Positions 1 through 5,980 of a stretch of DNA of 9,234 nt are shown piece by piece. The first letter of the stretch is position 1, and each line of letters opens with the position of its first letter. A program made the translations under genes and the position numbers. The notes under the pieces were generated by a model. It ran no database searches. It saw only the letters and a list, made by a program, of their open reading frames with translations, and was not told the origin of the DNA. The stretch lies in assembly GCA_964423785.1 (NCBI GenBank), contig CAYRGZ010000112.1, positions 1 to 9,234 on the forward strand. The letters run 5' to 3'. Source of the DNA: S012-135 sp964423785 (lineage in GTDB: Bacteria; Desulfobacterota; Desulfobulbia; Desulfobulbales; S012-135).

Positions 1-67
1 GGCAAAAAAAATCATCGCCATCGTGCAAAAAAAACGGCGGACCGTTCGGTCTTAGGCAGATCGGTTA

Positions 68-95
68 TTGACTTTGTCGATGGTTGTGATATGGA
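68..95 (+). promoter_or_regulatory. Possible sigma-70-type promoter of the nuclease gene
   Basis: A -35-like TTGACT (68-73, five of six consensus bases) is followed after 16 bases by TATGGA (90-95, weak -10). The -10 is preceded by TGA, which gives an extended -10 (TGnTAT). The predicted start of transcription is near base 102, giving a leader of about 94 bases before the ATG at 196. The surrounding bases are visibly more AT-rich than the coding DNA, as expected for a promoter. The -10 is poor, so this is a candidate only. Confidence 0.4.
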
Positions 96-116
96 GGGGT
101 AAGGGTTGCAAACGAA

Positions 117-145
117 CGTCTCCCGGAAAAGGGGGCCGGGAGGCG
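117..145 (+). other. Leader hairpin in the 5' untranslated region of the nuclease gene
   Basis: The arms CGTCTCCCGG (117-126) and CCGGGAGGCG (136-145) pair over ten positions with a single T-G wobble, around a nine-base loop (127-135, AAAAGGGGG). No T-run follows, so it is not an intrinsic terminator. It lies between the proposed transcription start and the ribosome binding site at 184-191. It could protect the 5' end of the mRNA, bind a protein or affect translation. The pairing is read directly; any function is inference. Confidence 0.5.
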
Positions 146-183
146 AGTGATAGAGAAGGTGGTATGGTCAACCTAGGCACGCC

Positions 184-191
184 AGGAGGTG
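184..191 (+). promoter_or_regulatory. Strong Shine-Dalgarno site
   Basis: AGGAGGTG lies four bases before the ATG at 196. It is close to a perfect complement of the 3' end of 16S rRNA and fixes the start of the nuclease gene. It stands out because most other starts in this window lack a recognisable site. Confidence 0.75.
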
Positions 192-195
192 CACC

Positions 196-1002
196 ATGGA
201 TTATCACGCGCGCGTTGCAGCCCATCTCTCCCGCTACAAGGAATTTCACCTCGGCATTCGAGGAGGCCAGACCGGACAGCGGGCCGTCCTGCCGGATGAA
301 TACCGGGACCTGAACATCCTGCCCGAATACCGCCGGCCCTTCCGCCATTACGCCCACGCCAATCCCATGTTCCGCCTGGCGGCCGATTTCGCCGATCTCA
401 AGTCCTCCCAGGCCCTCTGCTTCAACCTCTTCATCCCCTTTGCTCAGGACACAGCCAAGCAAGGAGTGCTCACCACCCTGCTCAGCGGCACGTCCCAATC
501 CCTCACTCAGACGGGCTTCGATTTTTCCTTTGGCCCGGCCATCGAGGAATACTTCGACTTCTTCTGTCGGTTTGCCGACGGTTCCGAGGTGTACTTCGAC
601 ATCAAGTACGCCGAGACCTGGTTCGGGCCGGCCCACCAGTCCGGTATCAGCTCCGATGCCTTGTTCGCCGCCAGCCGGAGCGACATCACCGGCCTGGTTG
701 CCGGTACGGTCTTGAAATCGCCGGAGATTGCGAAGCTGATCGTGCTGCTGAAAAAACTCGCCTTCGTGGTCAGCCGACCATCGGCCCGGTTCTGCTGCAT
801 CTTTCCCGCCGACAATACTCGCTTGCGGGCGGCCATGGACCTCTTGCAACGATCCCTGTACCGCACCGTCGAGGAGCGCCTGATGGTTTTCAGTCTGGAG
901 GATTTTCTCATGCGGCTCATCGACACCGCAGGGGTGGATACCGAGCTGGGTCGCTATTTCCAGCGGGTGCAGGCCAAGTATGTCCCAACGGCCGCGGATT
1001 GA
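196..1002 (+). CDS. PGN_0703-like putative restriction endonuclease (PD-(D/E)XK fold)
   Basis: The 268-residue protein resembles the PGN_0703 family of putative restriction endonucleases. Recognition rests on the central SSQALCFNLFIPF segment (residues 70-82), the later TGFDF (106-110) and FDFF (120-123), the strand EVYFDIKYAE (131-140) and the C-terminal VFSLEDFL (231-238). I read Asp109 or Asp121 together with Asp135-x-Lys137 as the metal-binding PD-(D/E)XK site; most members have E-x-K, so this is a D-x-K variant. There is no signal peptide or membrane segment, so it should be cytoplasmic. The start is fixed by an AGGAGGTG site. It is transcribed alone, between its own possible promoter and a strong terminator, with no methyltransferase or specificity gene in view. 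Base composition looks less GC-rich than the neighbours (hand count 31 of 60 GC for 541-600, against 50 of 60 for 6301-6360), which may hint at transfer. The nuclease role is inferred from family resemblance. Confidence 0.65.
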   Translation: MDYHARVAAHLSRYKEFHLGIRGGQTGQRAVLPDEYRDLNILPEYRRPFRHYAHANPMFRLAADFADLKSSQALCFNLFIPFAQDTAKQGVLTTLLSGTSQSLTQTGFDFSFGPAIEEYFDFFCRFADGSEVYFDIKYAETWFGPAHQSGISSDALFAASRSDITGLVAGTVLKSPEIAKLIVLLKKLAFVVSRPSARFCCIFPADNTRLRAAMDLLQRSLYRTVEERLMVFSLEDFLMRLIDTAGVDTELGRYFQRVQAKYVPTAAD

Positions 1003-1033
1003 GGAGCTCGTTCATAATCCACGGACATCAATG

Positions 1034-1066
1034 CGACCGGTCCCACCCGACCGGTCGTTTTTTTTT
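1034..1066 (+). terminator. Rho-independent terminator of the nuclease gene
   Basis: A perfect 9-bp stem, CGACCGGTC (1034-1042) with GACCGGTCG (1049-1057), closes a six-base loop (CCACCC) and is followed at once by nine T residues (1058-1066). It lies 31 bases past the nuclease stop. On the opposite strand the same hairpin is not followed by a T-run, so it should end rightward transcription only. The leftward Mut7-C gene stops just beyond it, at 1073. Confidence 0.9.
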
Positions 1067-1072
1067 GCCGAA

Positions 1073-1822
1073 TCAGTCCTGCCGATCCAGAACGATGCCC
1101 ACCGCGGCCAATTGGTCGACCAGTCGTTGCCGGTGGGATCCGGGCCAGTAGATCCGGTCGCAGGCCGGACATCTGGTGAAGCTGTCGTAGTACTTGCGGG
1201 TCAGGGGTTCGAGCCGGTCCAGGACCTGTTCCTTGTCCACCTCGACGAGCGGCGTGTTGCAGACCTGGCAGCGCGAAAAGGGGGCAAGTGATGTTTCGAG
1301 GCCGTAGAAGGTGATTATCTCGACCAGTTGCTGGTACGGCAGGCAGGCGCGCACCAGGCGGCCATGGTGGACGATCTTGCGTTTCAGGAGATTGCGGTCC
1401 CGGGAGAGAAGGATACGGCCCTCGGCCGCCGCCCGGGCGGCGATACGGTCGTCCTTTTCGCCGGTGGCGATGGCGGTATCCAGTCCCACGAGCCGCAGCA
1501 GGCGCCCCAAGCGGGCGACGTTGGCATCGACCAGAAAGCGGACCGCGCCGAGGGGGAGCGGTCGAAGAAGGGAGGGGCGGCACACGTCCACCGGCGGCTG
1601 GAGTGCGTTGACGGTGACGGTGTCTCCCGGCCGCGGCAGGTATGAAAAGTCCTTCGGCCGGCCGCCCGCCTCGATCGCTCCTACCTCGGTATGGGGAACG
1701 CCGAGGGCCTCGATGATATCCTTGATGGCGGCGCGGCGCAGGAGGGGGTAGCGTACCGTTTGGCGGGGCAGCCGCAGCAGCTTTGCGAGTTCGGCATCGA
1801 AGTGGAAGAGCAGGGTCGGCAT
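1073..1822 (-). CDS. Ubiquitin-fold plus Mut7-C RNase domain protein
   Basis: The 249-residue protein has two parts. Residues 1 to about 88 match the Mut7-C-associated ubiquitin/ThiS-like fold, including YLPRPGDTVTVNAL (61-74). Residues 94-249 form a Mut7-C RNase domain, a PIN-like nuclease fold. It begins VRFLVDANVARLGRLLR (94-110) with probable catalytic Asp99. It continues through Asp124/Asp125 and the ILLSRDRNLL strand (137-146, Asp142). It ends in a zinc ribbon with Cys185-x2-Cys188 and Cys218-x2-Cys221. All expected acidic residues and cysteines are present, so it looks intact. It is the last gene of the leftward run, 14 bases after the helicase stop. That gap has no Shine-Dalgarno site, so translation may be coupled to the helicase. 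The family is named after the C-terminal domain of animal Mut-7 exonuclease; the cellular substrate in bacteria is not established, and an RNA target is inferred from the fold. Confidence 0.85.
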   Translation of the reverse strand: MPTLLFHFDAELAKLLRLPRQTVRYPLLRRAAIKDIIEALGVPHTEVGAIEAGGRPKDFSYLPRPGDTVTVNALQPPVDVCRPSLLRPLPLGAVRFLVDANVARLGRLLRLVGLDTAIATGEKDDRIAARAAAEGRILLSRDRNLLKRKIVHHGRLVRACLPYQQLVEIITFYGLETSLAPFSRCQVCNTPLVEVDKEQVLDRLEPLTRKYYDSFTRCPACDRIYWPGSHRQRLVDQLAAVGIVLDRQD

Positions 1823-1836
1823 GGAGAAGGTTCGTC

Positions 1837-3177
1837 CTACGGTCCACCGAGGAAGAATCGCCGCCGAGCCAGGGCGGAGCGCCGCAGCACAGGCACCGGA
1901 TCGACGTAGTCGTGCACCGTGGCGGTCTTGCCCGGCGCCGGCCGCAGGATGCGGCCCACCACCTGCTGGAGCCGGCCGGTGAATTTGATCGGCGTGGTGA
2001 GAAACAGGGTGTCGAGCCCCGGACAGTCGAATCCCTCGCCGATGAGCTGCAGGGTGGCGATGACCACCCCGATGGCGCCGTCGTGCAGGGCGTCGATGAT
2101 CCGGCGCCGCTCGTCGGCCGGCAGGCGGCCGGTGAGCACCCCGGCGTCGATGCCCGCCTTTTTGAGCAACCGGGTGAGTTCCCGGCAGTGCTCCACCCGG
2201 TCACTGACCACCAGGATGCCGCTGGCGCCACTTTTGGCCGCGGCCACGATATCGGCGGCGATCTGTTGGTTGCGATGCGGATCGGCGACCAGTCGCCGCA
2301 ACAAGGCCTGGTAGTCGCCCCGGTACCGGGCCCGGAAGGCGGTCGAGTGCGCCAGGTAGCGCGGCCGCAGCACCGCGCCGCTCGCCTGCAGATGCTGGGT
2401 GGCCACCCGGTGCACCCGCCGGCCCAGGTAGTATTCGATGAGGGCGTCGAGGCCGTCGCGCCGGAAGGCGGTGGCGGACAGGCCCAGGCTGTAGCGGCAA
2501 TCGAAGCCGGTTACCACCTCGGTGAATAGGCTGGCCGGCACCCGGTGGCATTCGTCGACGCAGAGCATGCCGAACCGGTCGGTCAGCTCGGCGAGGTGGG
2601 TGCGGACCGTGTTGACGATACCCACGGTAACTGGCCCGATCTCCAGGTGACCGTCACCGGCCAGTCCCGGCTCGATGCCGAGGAACTGTATAATGCGGTC
2701 GCGCCACTGGTAGAGGAGTTCCTTGGTATGGACGAGGACGAGGGTCGGCTGGCGGCGGGCGGCGATGACCGCGAGCGCCATGACCGTCTTGCCCGAGCCG
2801 GTACCGGCTTCCAGCACGCCGAAATCCCGGCGCAGCACCGCCTGGCAGGCAACCTCCTGGTAGGACCGCAGCCGGCCCTGGAACCGGAGCGGTACCGGCG
2901 CCAACGTGCGGCGCCGGTCGTCGATCTCCGGCGTCGTGCCCACCATCTGCCGGCTCAACCGCACCACGGTGCCGGCATAGCCGCGCGGGAACCGGAAGCG
3001 TCCGTCCTTCTCCTCGTAAAAGGAGAGGGTGGGGGCGAGATTCTTGCCGATCCAGCGGGCGTAGCGTTTCGCGTCCCGGTAACGGGGATTCTCGAAGGTG
3101 AGATCCCGGCGCAGCCGGGCAAGAAGCGGATCTGGCGCGCCCTGCAGTTCGGCGTCCTTGCCGAGGATGAGTCGCAT
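1837..3177 (-). CDS. SF2 DEAD/DEAH-type helicase, UvsW/XPB-like
   Basis: This 446-residue protein is an ATP-dependent superfamily 2 helicase or translocase. Residues 1 to about 95 form an N-terminal domain without a clear match. A short RSYQ (104-107) precedes Walker A AGTGSGKT (124-131). Then come TLVLVHTKELLYQW (145-158, motif Ia), the Walker B box VDECH (207-211), GLSAT (232-236, motif III), the IATLQLIGEGFDCPGLD stretch (373-389, motif V) and QVVGRILRP (405-413, motif VI with its arginine finger). All motifs are present, so it should be active. The DECH box and short accessory regions resemble UvsW/XPB-like enzymes of phage and bacteria rather than RNA DEAD-box proteins. It begins 13 bases after the M48 stop and ends 14 bases before the Mut7-C start, so the three genes are probably one transcript. 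No Shine-Dalgarno site is visible before the ATG. DNA or RNA as substrate cannot be settled from the sequence. Confidence 0.9.
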   Translation of the reverse strand: MRLILGKDAELQGAPDPLLARLRRDLTFENPRYRDAKRYARWIGKNLAPTLSFYEEKDGRFRFPRGYAGTVVRLSRQMVGTTPEIDDRRRTLAPVPLRFQGRLRSYQEVACQAVLRRDFGVLEAGTGSGKTVMALAVIAARRQPTLVLVHTKELLYQWRDRIIQFLGIEPGLAGDGHLEIGPVTVGIVNTVRTHLAELTDRFGMLCVDECHRVPASLFTEVVTGFDCRYSLGLSATAFRRDGLDALIEYYLGRRVHRVATQHLQASGAVLRPRYLAHSTAFRARYRGDYQALLRRLVADPHRNQQIAADIVAAAKSGASGILVVSDRVEHCRELTRLLKKAGIDAGVLTGRLPADERRRIIDALHDGAIGVVIATLQLIGEGFDCPGLDTLFLTTPIKFTGRLQQVVGRILRPAPGKTATVHDYVDPVPVLRRSALARRRFFLGGP

Positions 3178-3190
3178 GGGGTGTTGTGTC

Positions 3191-4801
3191 CTAAAGCGGC
3201 TCCGGTATGCGTTCGAGTATGTCGAAATCGACGATTCGGTAGTCGAGCTGCAGGCGGGCCAGAGCCTCCGGTGCGGTGGTGCCGAGCAGCCGGACGCGGA
3301 AGGTATCGCCCGGCCGTAGAATGCCCTGGTCTGTGAGCGTCCGGAGGTTGACCAGGTGGCCGTCGGCCGTGGTGAGCCGTACGGTGAGCTGGACGTTCCG
3401 TACCACGATCGGGGAACGGTTTTCGAGCACGAAGAAGCCCTCGCCGTTGGCCGCCCGCACGAGACTGCCCACGAGGAAGCGGTGTGGATCGCGCCGCAGA
3501 TCGAGGACGGCGAGCCGCAGTCGGGCCGCCTCGCCCACCGTGGACTCGCTGCCGGCCGCAGCGGCGAAGTGGTCGGCGGCCGCCGTCGTATCGCCCTCGG
3601 CCAGGAGGATTTCTCCTAGGATGTAGTGGGCCGCGGCGGTGGGAAGCAGGGCGACCGCCTTTTCCAGGTCGCGGCGCGCCGCCTGCCGCTGACCCAGTTT
3701 CCATTCCACCAGGCCCCGTTGCTGGTAGAAGCGGTAATACTGCGGATTGCGTTCCACGGCCTGGTCGTATTCCCGGCGGGCCAGTACCGGCCGGTTGCGG
3801 GCCAGGTAGATGTCACCGCGCAGGCCATAGAACAGGGCCTCGCGCGGTTCGATGGCAATGGCCCGGTCCACCAGGCGCATGGCCCGGGCGAGATCGTTCT
3901 TGGCCAGGACCTCGGTCGCCTCGTCGTAAGCGTCGTAGGCCGGTTTCTGGGCGAGCAGCCGCGCCAGCCGTGCCCGGTAGCGATCGGCGCCCACGAGACC
4001 GCCCGGCGGGAGATGCTGGAGGCTGGCCCGGTTGGCTGCCACCCGCTCGGCGGACGGTGGATGGCTGGCAAAGAGCCCGGCGAGCCAGGACGACGAGCGG
4101 GCCTCGTGCAGGCGGACGAATTTCTTCTGCAGGGTGACCGCGGCCTGGGGATCGTAGCCGGCCCGGGCCATGTACCGCATGCCGTAGGCGTCCGCCTCCA
4201 GTTCCTGTTCGCGGCTGTATTTCTGGTTGACCAGCTGGGCGCCCAGCAGGGCGGTGCCGACGATGAGGTCCTGGTACCGATCGCTGGCCGCGAGCCAGCC
4301 CACCCCAACGGTACCGAGCTGGAGCAGCAGGCCGCGCTCCATGGCCTTGGCACCGTGGCGGGCGGCGCTGTGGACGATCTCGTGGGCCAATACGGCGGCC
4401 AGTTCCGCCTCGTTGTCGAGCTCGGTGAGCAGGCCGCGGTTGACGGCGATCTTGCCGCCAGGCAGGGCCCAGGCGTTGGGAATCGAGCTGTTGCAGATGG
4501 TGAACTGGTAAGGCAGTTGCGGCCGGTCGCTGACCGCGACCAGTCGTTCGCCCACCTCGGCCACGTAGTCGGCAAGTGCGGCATCGAGGATGTAGTCTCC
4601 ACCGGCCGCCTGGCGGGCCGGGAGGTACTGTTGGCCGCCGATGGCGATCTCCTGTTCGGTGGAGACGAGGTGCAGCTCCCGTTCACCGGTTACCGGATTG
4701 ACGGCGCACCCGTTGACAAGCAGAACGAAACATGCGAGAAGAAGCGTGACCGCGCCGCGTAACAGCGGCCACCGGCTACTACCGTTGGTATGCATGGTCA
4801 T
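3191..4801 (-). CDS. M48 family metalloprotease lipoprotein with TPR region (BepA/LoiP-like)
   Basis: The protein is a zinc metalloprotease predicted to act in the periplasm, tethered to the outer membrane. From the ATG at 4801 it has 536 residues. A basic start and hydrophobic stretch (about 13-31) end in LLVNGC, a usable though imperfect lipobox with Cys32; the next residue is Ala, not Asp, which favours outer-membrane sorting. Zinc ligands are His140 and His144 in HEIVH (140-144) and Glu200 in ELEAD (200-204). The SHPP segment (246-249) is typical of BepA-like members. Residues about 288-422 are helical TPR-like repeats, as in BepA, which works in outer-membrane protein quality control. 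The last 80 or so residues (from about 453) look like a small beta domain of the FxLyD type. The open frame extends to an ATG at 4855, but that would put 18 non-signal residues before the signal peptide and a possible promoter inside the gene, so 4801 is preferred; 4795 is also possible. Confidence 0.88.
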   Translation of the reverse strand: MTMHTNGSSRWPLLRGAVTLLLACFVLLVNGCAVNPVTGERELHLVSTEQEIAIGGQQYLPARQAAGGDYILDAALADYVAEVGERLVAVSDRPQLPYQFTICNSSIPNAWALPGGKIAVNRGLLTELDNEAELAAVLAHEIVHSAARHGAKAMERGLLLQLGTVGVGWLAASDRYQDLIVGTALLGAQLVNQKYSREQELEADAYGMRYMARAGYDPQAAVTLQKKFVRLHEARSSSWLAGLFASHPPSAERVAANRASLQHLPPGGLVGADRYRARLARLLAQKPAYDAYDEATEVLAKNDLARAMRLVDRAIAIEPREALFYGLRGDIYLARNRPVLARREYDQAVERNPQYYRFYQQRGLVEWKLGQRQAARRDLEKAVALLPTAAAHYILGEILLAEGDTTAAADHFAAAAGSESTVGEAARLRLAVLDLRRDPHRFLVGSLVRAANGEGFFVLENRSPIVVRNVQLTVRLTTADGHLVNLRTLTDQGILRPGDTFRVRLLGTTAPEALARLQLDYRIVDFDILERIPEPL

Positions 4802-4834
4802 GGGAGTTCGTGCCTGGATGGTTGGTGGGGCGTT

Positions 4835-4862
4835 GCTATATTCCGGTTGAACCATACACCAA
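4835..4862 (-). promoter_or_regulatory. Possible promoter for the M48-helicase-Mut7-C genes
   Basis: On the minus strand TTGGTG (4862-4857) and TATAGC (4840-4835) lie 16 bases apart in the 112-base gap between the SDR gene and the M48 gene. Transcription would start near 4828, about 27 bases before the ATG at 4801. Both boxes are imperfect (three and four of six consensus bases). No terminator is seen in this gap, so read-through from the SDR gene is also possible. Confidence 0.3.
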
Positions 4863-4913
4863 GGAACGGCAGAATGGAACGGATGGCCGAGATCTACCGC
4901 GGGCTGTTGTCCC

Positions 4914-5822
4914 TCAAAACGAACCGATGAGATCCTTGAGCGCCTCGTCCACGGTGGGAAAGCGGAACCGGAAGCCTATTTCCTGCAGGCGGGCCGGCAC
5001 CGCCCGCTGGCTGGCCAGCAGCACTGAGGCCATCTCGCCCAGGACGAGCCGCAGCAGGCCGGCGGGTACGGCGGGCAGAAAGAAAGGACGGCCGAGAACC
5101 GCGGCCAGCCGGCGGCAGAATTGCCGCTGACGCACCGCCTGCGGGGCGACGCAGTTCACCGGGCCGGACAGCCGCTCGTCCTCCAGGGCGGTCAGGATGA
5201 TCCGGCAGCAATCGGTGATATGCACCCAGGGAAACCATTGCCGACCAGATCCCAGGGCACTGCCGAGACCGTAGCGGAAAGAGGGCAGCATCCGCGCCAA
5301 GGCGCCGTCATCACCGAGCACCACACCGAACCGGGTGTAGACGACCCGGATGCCGTGATCCTCGGCCCGGTGCGCCGCCGCCTCCCAATCGGCGACCAGC
5401 CGGCCGAGGAAGTCGTCGCCGACCGGGGCCGTCTCGGTAAGCTCGTCGTCGGCGCGATCGCCGTAATAGCCCACCGCCGAGGCGCTGACCAGCACCCGCG
5501 GCGCCCGGTCGCCGGCCTTTTGCATGGCGGCGACCAGGTTGTCGGTGGTGGCGATGCGGCTAGCGCGGATATCGGCCTTGTTCTTTTCGGTCCAGCGGCA
5601 AAAGATGGAGCGGCCCGCCAGGTTGACCACCGCCTGGTGGCCGGCCACCGCCTCCTGCCAGGGGCCGGGTTGCACCGGATCGCCGGTAATGAAGGACACG
5701 GCGGGATTGTCCGATGCCTGCGACCGGCGGCTGAGCACGGTGACCGTGTGGCCGTTGTCCGTCAGGGCCGCGGCCAAGTGCCCGCCGATGAATCCGGTGC
5801 CGCCGGTGAGAAAGATTTTCAT
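4914..5822 (-). CDS. TIGR01777 family SDR oxidoreductase (YfcH-like, DUF1731)
   Basis: This 302-residue protein is an extended short-chain dehydrogenase/epimerase-type enzyme of the YfcH family, whose substrate is unknown. The nucleotide-binding motif GGTGFIGG sits at residues 7-14. NLAG is at 67-70, followed by the family signature FCRWTEKNKADIRASRI (74-90), SASAVGYYGDR (113-123) with Tyr119/Tyr120 near the usual catalytic position, and GSGRQWFPWVHITD (191-204). The C-terminal DUF1731 segment begins LGEMASVLLASQRAVPARL (261-279) and ends FRFPTVDEAL (286-295). Full family length is present. The usual EGQ of the DUF1731 helix reads ASQ here, a small variation. A purine-rich GGAAGGG stands upstream of the ATG at a usable distance. 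It is the first leftward gene, divergent from the RNA methyltransferase, and may or may not share a transcript with the M48 gene 112 bases on. Confidence 0.92.
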   Translation of the reverse strand: MKIFLTGGTGFIGGHLAAALTDNGHTVTVLSRRSQASDNPAVSFITGDPVQPGPWQEAVAGHQAVVNLAGRSIFCRWTEKNKADIRASRIATTDNLVAAMQKAGDRAPRVLVSASAVGYYGDRADDELTETAPVGDDFLGRLVADWEAAAHRAEDHGIRVVYTRFGVVLGDDGALARMLPSFRYGLGSALGSGRQWFPWVHITDCCRIILTALEDERLSGPVNCVAPQAVRQRQFCRRLAAVLGRPFFLPAVPAGLLRLVLGEMASVLLASQRAVPARLQEIGFRFRFPTVDEALKDLIGSF

Positions 5823-5865
5823 GGACTACCCTTCCCGTGAGCTGTCTTGTCCGTATTGTGATTCC

Positions 5866-5894
5866 AGCATAGCAAGAACGGACCAAAGGAGCAA
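5866..5894 (-). promoter_or_regulatory. Possible promoter of the SDR gene
   Basis: On the minus strand TTGCTC (5894-5889) and TATGCT (5871-5866) are separated by exactly 17 bases. Predicted transcription start is near 5859, leaving a leader of about 37 bases before the ATG at 5822. The -35 is weak (three of six) and the -10 moderate (four of six). It lies in the AT-richer divergent gap, where a promoter is expected. Confidence 0.35.
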
Positions 5895-5941
5895 CCATCA
5901 GGACGATAACTGGCAATCAAGTGTTTCGTCTGGATGGGGAA

Positions 5942-5958
5942 TGTAGAGGGAATCTACA
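5942..5958 (+). other. Small hairpin before the RNA methyltransferase start
   Basis: TGTAGA (5942-5947) and TCTACA (5953-5958) form a perfect six-base inverted repeat around a GGGAA loop. It ends 22 bases before the preferred ATG at 5981 and could be a leader structure or an operator half-site pair. If translation began at the GTG at 5921 it would instead lie within the coding region. The pairing is directly visible; a role is not shown. Confidence 0.3.
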
Positions 5959-5980
5959 GGAATCGTGTCGCGTTGGTGTA

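Noticed and set aside
28..54. Minus-strand hairpin with a T-run (AACGG/CCGTT next to T8) as a terminator.
   Set aside because: The stem is only five pairs, competes with another fold (GACCG/CGGTC), and no leftward gene ends before it.
2..55. Possible 3' end of an upstream rightward gene in frame 2, ending in a basic tail (AKKIIAIVQKKRRTVRS) with TAG at 53-55.
   Set aside because: All three plus frames are open over this short stretch, there is no family match in 17 residues, and nothing left of base 1 is visible, so it cannot be told from chance.
52..849. Leftward 265-codon open frame opposite the nuclease gene.
   Set aside because: Its translation is Gly/Glu-rich with no known motif, and it mirrors the rightward gene, which has a ribosome site, a terminator and family motifs. 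It is an antisense shadow.
1034..1066. Reading the 1034-1057 hairpin as a bidirectional terminator that also ends the leftward operon.
   Set aside because: The leftward RNA would have an A-run before the hairpin and CATTGATG after it, with no U-run, so it does not meet the requirement for an intrinsic terminator in that direction.
954..2231. Leftward 425-codon open frame across the Mut7-C and helicase genes.
   Set aside because: The product is Pro/Arg/Ser-rich low-complexity sequence, as expected from the wrong frame of GC-rich DNA, and it overlaps two genes with complete motif sets.
3616..4762. Long open frames in other frames over the M48 gene (leftward 4686-3616 and rightward 3626-4762).
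   Set aside because: Both are shadows of the protease gene. Neither shows a family motif, and the true frame has the HEIVH zinc site and a lipobox.
5905..5910. GATAAC as the -10 box of a rightward promoter for the RNA methyltransferase.
   Set aside because: No -35-like sequence is found 15 to 19 bases upstream (ACCAAA region), so it was left out of the feature list.
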